A stretch of DNA of 49,951 nucleotides, taken from NCBI GenBank assembly GCA_033856535.1, contig JAWVEV010000092.1:1-49951 (forward strand). The letters are read 5' to 3'. The notes beneath the pieces are model-generated. The model did no database searches. It had not been told where the DNA came from and was given only the letters and a program-made list of their open reading frames with translations. The position numbers and the translations under genes are program-made. This DNA is from JAWVEV01 sp033856535 (GTDB lineage: Bacteria; Actinomycetota; Thermoleophilia; Miltoncostaeales; Miltoncostaeaceae). Below are positions 16,103 through 23,302 of this stretch, in pieces; the stretch's first letter is position 1; the number at the start of each line of letters is the position of its first letter.

Positions 16103-18090
16103 TCGATCAGGTTGGCCAGCGCGAGCACGATGTCGCTCGGCAGGTAGGTCACCAGGAAGAGCACCACCAGGCTGACCGCCAGCCAGGGCAGGATCATTAC
16201 CGAGAGCCGCTCGATCGAGACCTTGGCGATGCTCGAGACCAGGAAGAGCACCAGCCCGATCGGCGGGTGGATCAGCGCCAGCACCAGGTTGAAGACCATG
16301 ATCAGCCCGAAGTGGACCGGGTCGATGCCGTAGTCGAGCACCGCGATCGGGGCCAGGAAGGGCGCCATGATGAACAGCGCCGGCAGCGGCTCGATGAAGA
16401 TGCCGATCGCCAGGAGCAGCAGGTTCACCAGCAGCAGGAAGACGTAGCGGTTGTCGGTGAGGTCGGTGAGGAAGTCGCCCAGGTGCTGGCCGAAGCCGTT
16501 GATCTCGAGCGCGCGCGCCAGGATCGCCGAGTCGCCCAGCAGCAGCATCACGATGCCGGTCTCGATCGTCGCCGCCACCACGATGCTCGGCAGCTGGCGC
16601 GGCCCCGCCCCGGCGTACCAAAAGAGCGCCAGGCCGAGCGTCACCACCGCGGCCACCGAGGCCGACTCGGTCGGGGTGAACTTCCCGCTGAAGATCCCGC
16701 CGAGGATGATCACCGGGATCAGCAGCACCGGCAGCGCCGCGCCGCCGGTGCGCGCCACCGCCGGCCAGCCGGCGAAGCGGCGCTTTTGCAGGAAGCCCAG
16801 CCGGCGCACCACCACGTAGACCGTGGCCGCCTGGAAGATCAGCAGGAGGATCTCGGCGAAGACCCCCGAGAGCAGCAGCTTCGAGATCGAGGCGCCGCCC
16901 GGGCCCTGCACGACGAAGCCGTAGACGATGAACATGATCGAGATCGGCCCGATCGGCCCCTTGATCGAGGCCCCGGCGACCACCGCGGCGGCCACGTCGC
17001 GCCGGTAGCCCTCGCGCTCCATCGCCGGCACCAGCAGCGGGGTCATGATCGCCGCGTCGGCCTGGGCCGAGCCGGAGATGCCCGAGAGCGCCGCCGAGGT
17101 CAGCTGGGCGACGTAGGCCATGCCGCCGCGAAAGTGGCCCACCAGCGAGGCGGCGAAGGAGATCAGGCGTGCCGACATGCCGCTGCCGTTCATGACCTCG
17201 GCCACGATCAGGAACATCAGGATCACCAGGAGCTCGCCGCCGCCGGTGAGGCCCATCGTCGACTGGCTGGTGAAGTAGGGGACGATCGGGTCCGGGCTCG
17301 GGTAGAGCGTGAGCCCGAGGAAGTCCGGCAAAAAGGCCACCACCCCGACCATCAGCAGCATGAAGACGATCGGCGTGCCGGCCAGCGTCAGCGTCACGAA
17401 GAGGATCCCGGCCGCGATCAGCGGCTCCCCGCCGCCCTCGAGCACGGCGAACATCGCCAGCCAGACCAGCGCGGCGATGACCGCCCCGCCGATCAGCCCG
17501 CCGAGCGCCACCCGGATCGCGGCGCGCCCCTGGCCCGCCAGCCGGGCCGCGCCGGCGACCACCGCCTGGGCGTAGTGCAGGGTGACGAAGTAGTAGCCGA
17601 GCGTCATCGAGACGATCGGGTAGAACCAGGAGATGTCGAGCGCGGTGGTGGTCCCGGCCGGCGCGCCCTCGCCGAGCGCGAACTGGGTCGCCCGGTAGCA
17701 GGAGTAGACCAAGAGGACCCCGAGGCTGACCCCGGAGAAGGTGCGCACGCCGCGCTGCCACCAGGGCGCGCCGTGGTGGGAGACCAGCGTCAGCACGGTC
17801 ACCGCCGAGCGCTTGACCGCCAGCGAGACGCCCATCCAGATCGTCCAGAGAAAGCCGAACTGCGCCAGCTCCTGGGCGCCGAAGACCGAGTAGCCGAGCA
17901 CCTGGCGGGTGAAGACGTTGCCCACCAGCGCGACCAGCGCGACCGAGGCGGCGAGCACCGCGACGAAGCGGGCGATGCGCACGGCCGCCTGCGAGTAGAG
18001 CTCGAGGACGTCGGCCAGGCGGGCCAGCGCCCGGGCGGGCGCGGTTGCGCCGGCCCCGGCGGCCCCGGACGGGTGGGCGATGGTGGTCAT
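16099..18090 (-). CDS. TRAP transporter fused permease (DctQ-DctM)
   Basis: This is a 663-residue inner-membrane protein fusing the four-helix DctQ small subunit (residues ~40-190, with LAQFGFLWTIWMGVSLAVKRSAV) to the DctM large subunit (~200-660). In DctM, SGISGSAQADAAIMTPLLVPAMEREGY and GKFTPTESASVAAV are diagnostic. TRAP systems take up carboxylates such as sialate or C4-dicarboxylates, driven by sodium or protons. The binding protein is encoded 77 bp upstream. The ATG at 18090 has no strong ribosome site. Confidence 0.95.
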   Translation of the reverse strand: MTTIAHPSGAAGAGATAPARALARLADVLELYSQAAVRIARFVAVLAASVALVALVGNVFTRQVLGYSVFGAQELAQFGFLWTIWMGVSLAVKRSAVTVLTLVSHHGAPWWQRGVRTFSGVSLGVLLVYSCYRATQFALGEGAPAGTTTALDISWFYPIVSMTLGYYFVTLHYAQAVVAGAARLAGQGRAAIRVALGGLIGGAVIAALVWLAMFAVLEGGGEPLIAAGILFVTLTLAGTPIVFMLLMVGVVAFLPDFLGLTLYPSPDPIVPYFTSQSTMGLTGGGELLVILMFLIVAEVMNGSGMSARLISFAASLVGHFRGGMAYVAQLTSAALSGISGSAQADAAIMTPLLVPAMEREGYRRDVAAAVVAGASIKGPIGPISIMFIVYGFVVQGPGGASISKLLLSGVFAEILLLIFQAATVYVVVRRLGFLQKRRFAGWPAVARTGGAALPVLLIPVIILGGIFSGKFTPTESASVAAVVTLGLALFWYAGAGPRQLPSIVVAATIETGIVMLLLGDSAILARALEINGFGQHLGDFLTDLTDNRYVFLLLVNLLLLAIGIFIEPLPALFIMAPFLAPIAVLDYGIDPVHFGLIMVFNLVLALIHPPIGLVLFLVSSIAKVSIERLSVMILPWLAVSLVVLFLVTYLPSDIVLALANLID

Positions 18091-18167
18091 CGGGAGGGCC
18101 GGCCCAGGTTAACCCGCCCGCCCGCGGCCCGGCGCTCGGCCGGACCGCGGAGGGACGGACTGCGGGA

Positions 18168-19250
18168 TCAGCTGACCACGCAGCCCTCGGGCAGCGCCGG
18201 CGGCGCCGCCGGCGCGCCCAGGCCATCCTTGATCGCCTGGATGCGGTCGATGAACCCGCCGGTCGTCGCGTCCTTGGACAGCTCGTCGAGCGCCGTCGTG
18301 CTGGCGTCGCGCAGGCCCTGGAGCTCGTCCGGCGTGGAGATCGCGAACTGCATCCCCTCGTCGCAGAGCTGCTGGGGCAGGTCGCTCGGCTGCAGGAAGA
18401 TGTCGTCGATCGAGAAGGCCCCCAGCTCGCCGCCGACCTCCTTGAGGACGTTCTGCTGGTCCTCGCTGAGCGAGTTGAACTTGTCCTCGTTCATCACGAG
18501 CGCGGTCGGGAACGGCCAGAAGTTCACGTTGGCCGTGATGTAGTCGGCCACCTCGTAGTACTGGAAGCTCTGGACCAGGCCGAGGTTGGCCTCCATCGCG
18601 TCCACCGTGCCGTCGCGCAGCGCGCCGTAGACCTCGCCGATCGGCAGCGGGGTCGGGTCGGCGCCGAGCGCGCGCAGGCCGGCGGCCAGCACGTCGGAGG
18701 GCACCGAGCGGATCTTCAGGCCGTCGAAGTCCGCGAGGCTGGTCAGCGGCTTCTTGGCGCCGAGCGGCTTGCGCAGGCCGCCCTCGTGGATCGCCAGGCC
18801 GACCAGGCCGAGCTTCTCCGTGGCCGCCAGCATCTCCTTGCCGATGTCGCCGGAGATGACCTCCTTCTCGAGGTCGTAGCGGTCGATCAGGAAGGGCGCC
18901 TGCAGGGCGTCGAAGGCGTGCACGCCCTGGCTGCCCCAGACGGCCGTCGAGATCGAGCCCATGTCGACCGTGCCGCCGATGGTGTCGTTGAGGAGGGTCA
19001 CGTCGTTGCCCCCGCCGTAGACGGGGATCGTCTCGATCTTGATGCTGCCGTTGGAGCGCTTCTCGACCTCGGCGGCGAAATGGTCCACCGCGATGCCGTA
19101 CGGGTGCTGGGCCGGGGTCACGTAGCCAAGCCGCAGGGTGACGTTGGAGCTCTCCCCGCCGCCCCCGTCGTCGTCCCCACAGCCGCCGACCACGACCGCC
19201 AACGCCGCGAGAAGCGCCGCCAGGCGCCAGGCCCACGAGCGTGTGCTCAC
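18168..19250 (-). CDS. dctP: TRAP transporter substrate-binding lipoprotein (DctP)
   Basis: This is a periplasmic/surface-anchored solute receptor of 360 residues. A lipoprotein signal peptide ends in VVVGGC with the lipidated Cys at about residue 24, followed by an acidic Gly-rich linker. The DctP fold is supported by LRLGYVTPAQHP, EVYGALRDGTVDAMEANL and DGLKIRSVPSD, where the Arg is the conserved carboxylate contact. The GTG at 19250 is preceded by AGGGGGAA and gives a normal signal peptide; the ATG at 19277 would add nine residues. Confidence 0.94.
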   Translation of the reverse strand: MSTRSWAWRLAALLAALAVVVGGCGDDDGGGGESSNVTLRLGYVTPAQHPYGIAVDHFAAEVEKRSNGSIKIETIPVYGGGNDVTLLNDTIGGTVDMGSISTAVWGSQGVHAFDALQAPFLIDRYDLEKEVISGDIGKEMLAATEKLGLVGLAIHEGGLRKPLGAKKPLTSLADFDGLKIRSVPSDVLAAGLRALGADPTPLPIGEVYGALRDGTVDAMEANLGLVQSFQYYEVADYITANVNFWPFPTALVMNEDKFNSLSEDQQNVLKEVGGELGAFSIDDIFLQPSDLPQQLCDEGMQFAISTPDELQGLRDASTTALDELSKDATTGGFIDRIQAIKDGLGAPAAPPALPEGCVVS

Positions 19251-19355
19251 CGATTCCCCCTTGTGTCGGACTCGCAAAGCGCCGCCCGCGCCCGGCTGCC
19301 CGGGGCCCGGTAACGGCAGGCTCCGCCCCGTCGGGAATCCGCGCTTGGCGGGCCG

Positions 19356-19386
19356 ACCCTACCTCAGCCCCGGCGGCGTTTGTCAA
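19356..19386 (-). promoter_or_regulatory. Candidate promoter for the TRAP/F420 operon
   Basis: On the minus strand a perfect TTGACA (19381-19386) is followed after 19 nt by TAGGGT (19356-19361); the spacer is one or two nucleotides longer than ideal. It lies about 105 bp before the dctP start. Confidence 0.45.
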
Positions 19387-19408
19387 CATCCGCACGAACC
19401 TGGTCTTG

Positions 19409-19426
19409 CCATGCGGAACCGCATGG
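19409..19426. promoter_or_regulatory. 18-bp palindrome, candidate operator
   Basis: CCATGCGG-AA-CCGCATGG is a perfect dyad lying 23 bp upstream of the minus-strand -35 and about 52 bp upstream of the plus-strand -35, a good place for a shared regulator. Its ATGCGG half-site recurs in the inverted repeat at 19532-19564. Confidence 0.5.
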
Positions 19427-19477
19427 CCAAGCGGTTTTTGGTCCCATTCCCGCCGGCTGGCGCCTCCCCGGGCGGCG

Positions 19478-19506
19478 TTGACGCCCCTGGGTACGTGACA
19501 TATGCT
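19478..19506 (+). promoter_or_regulatory. Strong sigma-70-like promoter for the ADC-family genes
   Basis: TTGACG (19478-19483), a 17-nt spacer and TATGCT (19501-19506) match the consensus at 5/6 and 4/6 positions with ideal spacing, one of the best promoters in the window. The start site would lie near 19513, leaving a leader of about 110 nt that contains a long hairpin. Confidence 0.6.
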
Positions 19507-19531
19507 GCTTGCATCGCTCGTCAGCCGGCAT

Positions 19532-19564
19532 GCCGATGCGGTCCGCTCGTCGGACCGCATCGGC
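19532..19564. promoter_or_regulatory. 14-bp-arm inverted repeat in the ADC leader
   Basis: GCCGATGCGGTCCG and CGGACCGCATCGGC are perfect arms around a CTCGT loop, about 20 nt after the predicted transcription start and 60 nt before the coding region. It could be a repressor operator or a stable 5' RNA hairpin; the ATGCGG half-site shared with 19409-19426 favours a protein site. Confidence 0.5.
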
Positions 19565-19626
19565 CCCGCCTCGCGAGCGCTGCGATGTGCGCAACCACCC
19601 TCATCAAATAAGGGGGAAGCCCGTCT

Positions 19627-20652
19627 ATGGCCGAGCAGTTCGCCGTGACGCAGGTCCCAGGCGCCGAGACCGGCGAGATCCCGCCGTCTCCCGTCGACCG
19701 TGACGAGAAGACCGCATTCATCTACTCGCTCGTCGACCCCGTCTGGGACATCGACACTCTGCCGCTGACCTACACCAACTCTCGTTGGTCAGCGTTCTTC
19801 TACCGGTGCGACGAGAAGCAGCTGCGCCGGGTGCTTCCCGACTGTCTGGACCTCGAGGACGACATCGTCGAGTTCTGGTACGTCGACCACAACCACACCA
19901 TGCTGGGTCCGTACGGTGAGATGGGCGTGACCATCGCCGCGAGCCACAAGGCCAGCGACGGTCGTACGCTCTACGCCGGCTACTACCCCTACATGTACCT
20001 GACCCAGGACGCCGCGATCGACGCCGGTCGCGTGCTTGGCTTCCCCAAGAAGGAAGCCTTCATCCGCGTGGTCGAGCACGGCGGTGCCCCGGACGACGGT
20101 TACGGCGTCTACGACACCAAGATCTACCAGTTCGACTACTTCTCGTTCCTGATGATCCGGAACGGGTACGTGCTCCACTCGTGCACCGGCAAGTACGACG
20201 ACGCCGACCTGTCCGCCAAGCCGAAGTTCTACGGCAACACGGACTACGGCCGGATGAACATGAAGGTCGTCACCGCGCCGGACGTTTCCTCGTCTGAGTG
20301 GCAGCTGGTCTACCTGCCGTCGCTGGTGACCAAGGACCTGGCCACCGCGATGGGTCGGCCGGACTCCGAGGGCTCGCACCGCTTCCAGGTGAAGCCGGAG
20401 TCGATCCGCACCGCCAGCCCGGCCAGCTTCAACTGGTTCATGCAGGCGACGCCGTTCGACAACCTCGGGCACGAGATGCCGCCCAAGGAGATGATCGGGC
20501 TGATGACGTTTAGCTTCGACCTCATCATCCCCGCCGGCGAGGTCCCGTGGACCGAGACCTACACCCGCGACGCCACTTGGTCGGGCGCGGCCAAGCCGTA
20601 CCGGTACGGCCTCCGCCACCGCTTCCCGAAGCCCATCGGGCTCGGCGCGTAG
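19627..20652 (+). CDS. Acetoacetate decarboxylase-family protein (copy 1)
   Basis: This 341-residue protein belongs to the acetoacetate decarboxylase (ADC) superfamily. YAGYYPYMYLTQDAAIDAGRVLGFPKKEAFI matches the ADC core, where the lysine of the G(F/Y)PKK motif forms the Schiff base with a beta-keto acid. It is longer than clostridial ADC (about 245 residues). The substrate is unknown and need not be acetoacetate. The ATG follows AAGGGGGAA. Codons ending in T (CGT, GGT, TCT, CTT) are more common than in neighbouring genes, which suggests high expression or different ancestry. A paralogue follows directly. Confidence 0.85.
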   Translation: MAEQFAVTQVPGAETGEIPPSPVDRDEKTAFIYSLVDPVWDIDTLPLTYTNSRWSAFFYRCDEKQLRRVLPDCLDLEDDIVEFWYVDHNHTMLGPYGEMGVTIAASHKASDGRTLYAGYYPYMYLTQDAAIDAGRVLGFPKKEAFIRVVEHGGAPDDGYGVYDTKIYQFDYFSFLMIRNGYVLHSCTGKYDDADLSAKPKFYGNTDYGRMNMKVVTAPDVSSSEWQLVYLPSLVTKDLATAMGRPDSEGSHRFQVKPESIRTASPASFNWFMQATPFDNLGHEMPPKEMIGLMTFSFDLIIPAGEVPWTETYTRDATWSGAAKPYRYGLRHRFPKPIGLGA

Positions 20653-20742
20653 CCGCGGCAGGTTCTTGATCACGCGCGACGGGGGCATCCGCGTGCCCGG
20701 ATGTCCTCGTCGGCTGACCTTTCTCCAAGGAGGAATCCTCAA

Positions 20743-21759
20743 ATGGCGGAACTGAACGTCACGAGCGTTCCGTGGATCGACTCGGGCGACGCGCCGCCTC
20801 TGGCTCTTGACCGCGACAAGCGGGACATCATCAGCCAGGGCATCGCGGACCCGCTCGTCGACTACGACATCGTGCCGCTGACCTACACCAACTCGCGTTG
20901 GTCGGCCTTCTTCTACCGGGTCGACGAGGCTGCGCTTCGTCGCATCCTGCCGAAGTGCCTCGAGCTCGAGGACGACGTGGTGGAGTTCTGGTACGTCGAC
21001 CACCTGCACACCGGTCTCGGCCCGTACGGCGAGATGGGCGTGACGGTGTCGGCGTCCTGTAAGGGCCAGGACGGCAACACGTACTACGCCGGCTACTACC
21101 CCTACATGTACCTGACTCAGGACGCCGCGGTGTTCGCCGGTCGCGAGCCCTTCGGCTTCCCGAAGAAGATCGCCTACATCGTCACCCTTGAGCACGGTGG
21201 CAAGGAGGACGACGGGTACGGCGGGTTCGGCAACGACTACTTCAACTTCACCATGGAGCGGCGCGGATACCTCATCCACACCGCCACCGGTCGCTACGAC
21301 GACGCGGAGCTCCCGGCGAAGCCGCTCTTCTACGGGGACCCGCGCTACGGCCGCATGAACCTGCGGCTGATCACGGACCCGAGCCTCACGACGACCAAGT
21401 GGGATCTCACCTACCTGCCGTCTGAGGTCACCGCGGCCACGGCGACGGCCATGGGCCGTCCCGAGACCGAGGGCCAGCACCGCTTCCAGCTGAAGCCCGA
21501 GTCGATTCGCACGGCCTCGGCCAACGCGATTCGCTCGTGGGCGCTCACCGCGACGCCGTGGGACAACCTCGGCGCGATGATGCCGGTCAAGGAGCTCATC
21601 GGCCTGATGAGCTTCAACTTCGACCTCATCATCCCGGGCGCGGACACCATCTGGACGCAGACGATCGAGCGCACCGCCGAGGACATCGGCGACCTGCTCT
21701 TCGCCACGCCGTACCAGTACACGATGCGCCACCGCTTCCCGAAGCCCCCGGGCGTCTAG
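20743..21759 (+). CDS. Acetoacetate decarboxylase-family protein (copy 2)
   Basis: This is a 338-residue paralogue of the preceding gene, alike along its whole length, including LPLTYTNSRWSAFFYR, VEFWYVDH, GYYPYMYLTQDAA and GFPKK with the presumed Schiff-base lysine. The ATG at 20743 is fixed by an excellent AAGGAGG site; the frame opens 42 bp earlier. The gap to copy 1 is 90 bp. The two proteins may form a hetero-oligomer, as ADC enzymes are oligomeric; this is inference. A strong hairpin ends the unit. Confidence 0.85.
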   Translation: MAELNVTSVPWIDSGDAPPLALDRDKRDIISQGIADPLVDYDIVPLTYTNSRWSAFFYRVDEAALRRILPKCLELEDDVVEFWYVDHLHTGLGPYGEMGVTVSASCKGQDGNTYYAGYYPYMYLTQDAAVFAGREPFGFPKKIAYIVTLEHGGKEDDGYGGFGNDYFNFTMERRGYLIHTATGRYDDAELPAKPLFYGDPRYGRMNLRLITDPSLTTTKWDLTYLPSEVTAATATAMGRPETEGQHRFQLKPESIRTASANAIRSWALTATPWDNLGAMMPVKELIGLMSFNFDLIIPGADTIWTQTIERTAEDIGDLLFATPYQYTMRHRFPKPPGV

Positions 21760-21788
21760 CCCCAACCTTCGGCATCACGCGGTTCACG

Positions 21789-21816
21789 CCGGCCGGGCCC
21801 TTCGGGGTCCGGCCGG
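21789..21816 (+). terminator. Strong hairpin terminator after the ADC pair
   Basis: CCGGCCGGGCCC - TTCG - GGGTCCGGCCGG forms a 12-bp stem with one G-U pair, closed by an extra-stable UUCG tetraloop, 30 bp after the second ADC stop. The tail TCGTGTCTGT is only partly U-rich, as is common in high-GC species. Confidence 0.7.
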
Positions 21817-21873
21817 TCGTGTCTGTGGGTGGTTCGCGGGGCGCGGGAGCCGAGGGGCCCCCGCGCGGGGCGC

Positions 21874-22380
21874 CTAGGCCAGCGGGGCGCCGGGACCGCG
21901 CGCGGCGAAGCGCCGGAACCGGGCGAGACGCTCGGTGAGCGCCGGCGCCGCCTCGGGCAGCTCCCACAGGAGCATCTCGATCAGCTCCACCTTGCTGGTG
22001 CGCACGCCCGCGCGGCGCAGCTGGTGGATCAGCTCGACCAGGCGCTCGTCGAGCGGGCGGCGCACCCGGATCGCCAGGTTGACCGGCGGCAGGTCGGCCG
22101 CCAGGCGCTCGGGCTCGGGGCCGTCGACCCCTCCCCCCTCCCCCGCGCCCGGGGCGCGCCGCGTCCGGGCGGCGCCGCTCCGGGCCGTCCGGGCGCGCGC
22201 GCTCGGGGGCGCCGCGCCGCTGGGCGCGGGCGCGCTCGGCGCGGGCTCGGGCACGACCTCGGCGGCGGGCGCGACCGCCACCGGCCCGTCGCCCGCCGCT
22301 CGGCGCGGCGGCGGCGGGCGGCGGGCGGCGCGCTCCATCCGCCGGCGCATCTCGTCGATCCCGCTCGGCTGATCAGCCAC
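21874..22380 (-). CDS. ParB-like RHH centromere-binding partner of ParA
   Basis: This is a 168-residue protein encoded directly after parA with an 8-bp overlap; the GTG start at 22380 lies before the parA stop. The first ~110 residues are a basic and Pro/Ala-rich, probably disordered, segment. The last ~55 residues (NLAIRVRRPLDERLVELIHQLRRAGVRTSKVELIEMLLWELP) fit a ribbon-helix-helix DNA-binding domain: a short strand, then two helices. In type Ib partition systems a small RHH protein binds repeats upstream of parA and stimulates its ATPase, and both position and composition fit that. No classical ParB HTH or CTPase domain is present. Confidence 0.75.
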   Translation of the reverse strand: MADQPSGIDEMRRRMERAARRPPPPRRAAGDGPVAVAPAAEVVPEPAPSAPAPSGAAPPSARARTARSGAARTRRAPGAGEGGGVDGPEPERLAADLPPVNLAIRVRRPLDERLVELIHQLRRAGVRTSKVELIEMLLWELPEAAPALTERLARFRRFAARGPGAPLA

Positions 22381-23095
22381 AGGCCACCTCCACTGCCGCG
22401 GCGACCGCGGCGAACTCGGCCGCGGCCGCGCGCACCCGGACCCCCGGGTTGGGTTGTCGAGTGAGCGCCGCGCGCCGCAGGCGGCGCCGGATCCAGCGGT
22501 GCTCGGAGACCGGCGGGGCCACCGCCAGCTGGCCGTCGGCGATCGCCGCCAGGCGCTCGACGAAGCGGCGCGGCGGGACCGGCGGGACCATGTTGGGCAC
22601 CAGGAGCAGGCGGTACTCGGCGAAGTCCTGCACGATCGCCTCGAGCGCCGCCATCTCGCGGCCGCCGAGGACCACCGGCACGACGACCAGGTCGGCGGCC
22701 TGCATCGCCCCGTCGGTGAGCGGGTTGGCGCCGGGGTGGGTGTCGACCACCAGGTAGGGCGCCTCGGTCGCGGCGGCCCAGGCCACCAGGCAGTCCGCGA
22801 CCAGATCGTGCTCGATCCGGCTGGCCGCGAGATCCGGGTGCGAGGGCACCAGATCGGGCTGGTTCGGGCGCCGGCGCGGCCGGGGCGGCCGCCCCTCGGG
22901 ACCGCCCTCGAGCGCGTCGAGCAGGGGGGCGCGCGCGGCGGCGGTCGGGTCGAAGCCCCACATGCGGGTGGCGCCACCGGCATCCCAATCGAGGTCGACC
23001 AGGACCCCCGCGAGGGCCGCGGCGAGCTCGTAGGCCAGGGTGGTCTTCCCCACCCCGCCCTTGGCCGCCGCGACGGTGATGATCCGTGCCGGCAC
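22373..23095 (-). CDS. parA: ParA-family partition ATPase, type Ib
   Basis: This is a 240-residue ParA/MinD-type ATPase. The deviant Walker A is KGGVGKTT at residues 12-19, Walker A' DLDWDAGGA follows, and Walker B-like VVDTHPG is near residue 120. It lacks the N-terminal HTH of type Ia ParA, so regulation would fall to the partner RHH protein. It segregates low-copy replicons. The GTG start at 23095 has no Shine-Dalgarno; a TAGCGT box lies 6 nt upstream, suggesting a leaderless mRNA. Directly upstream lie GCATGC repeats, then the Rep gene on the same strand. Confidence 0.9.
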   Translation of the reverse strand: MPARIITVAAAKGGVGKTTLAYELAAALAGVLVDLDWDAGGATRMWGFDPTAAARAPLLDALEGGPEGRPPRPRRRPNQPDLVPSHPDLAASRIEHDLVADCLVAWAAATEAPYLVVDTHPGANPLTDGAMQAADLVVVPVVLGGREMAALEAIVQDFAEYRLLLVPNMVPPVPPRRFVERLAAIADGQLAVAPPVSEHRWIRRRLRRAALTRQPNPGVRVRAAAAEFAAVAAAVEVACG

Positions 23096-23101
23096 GGATG
23101 C

Positions 23102-23107
23102 ACGCTA
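23102..23107 (-). promoter_or_regulatory. Candidate leaderless -10 box of parA
   Basis: TAGCGT on the minus strand lies 6 nt from the parA GTG, which has no ribosome site. It abuts the GCATGC repeat block, so a protein bound to the repeats would cover this promoter. Confidence 0.45.
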
Positions 23108-23110
23108 GCG

Positions 23111-23188
23111 CGCACGCATGCATGGCGTCAAGCGCGCATGCTTGGGCGCATGCGTGCGCTCACCGATGCATGCGTGCATGCATGCACC
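23111..23188. repeat. GCATGC repeat cluster upstream of parA (parS/operator-like)
   Basis: Six GCATGC hexamers begin at 23116, 23136, 23148, 23168, 23176 and 23180, embedded in longer CGCATGCG and TGCATGCA contexts in about 75 bp. Alternating purine-pyrimidine palindromes of this density occur nowhere else I saw in the window. By analogy with type Ib partition loci, this is a candidate centromere and autoregulatory operator for the RHH protein encoded downstream. Confidence 0.6.
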
Positions 23189-23302
23189 GTGGGCCGCAGG
23201 AAACGGCGCGCCGGCCGCTATCGGCGCCCACAACGGGGTGGGGCGCTCGCGCCCCGCCGTCGGAGCCGCGTCGCGCCGCTCGGCGGGGGTGGGTGGGTGG
23301 GG

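Larger units (their letters stand above)
19251..19626. other. 376-bp divergent regulatory gap
   Basis: This is the longest non-coding stretch apart from the replication-origin region. It separates the TRAP/F420 operon (-) from the acetoacetate-decarboxylase-family genes (+). It holds candidate promoters for both directions, an 18-bp palindrome and a 14-bp-arm inverted repeat that share the half-site ATGCGG. No convincing small ORF was seen. Confidence 0.7.

Noticed and set aside
23111..23188. Simple microsatellite
   Set aside because: GCATGC units are irregularly spaced and sit exactly between rep and parA, better explained as protein sites, though slippage may have contributed.
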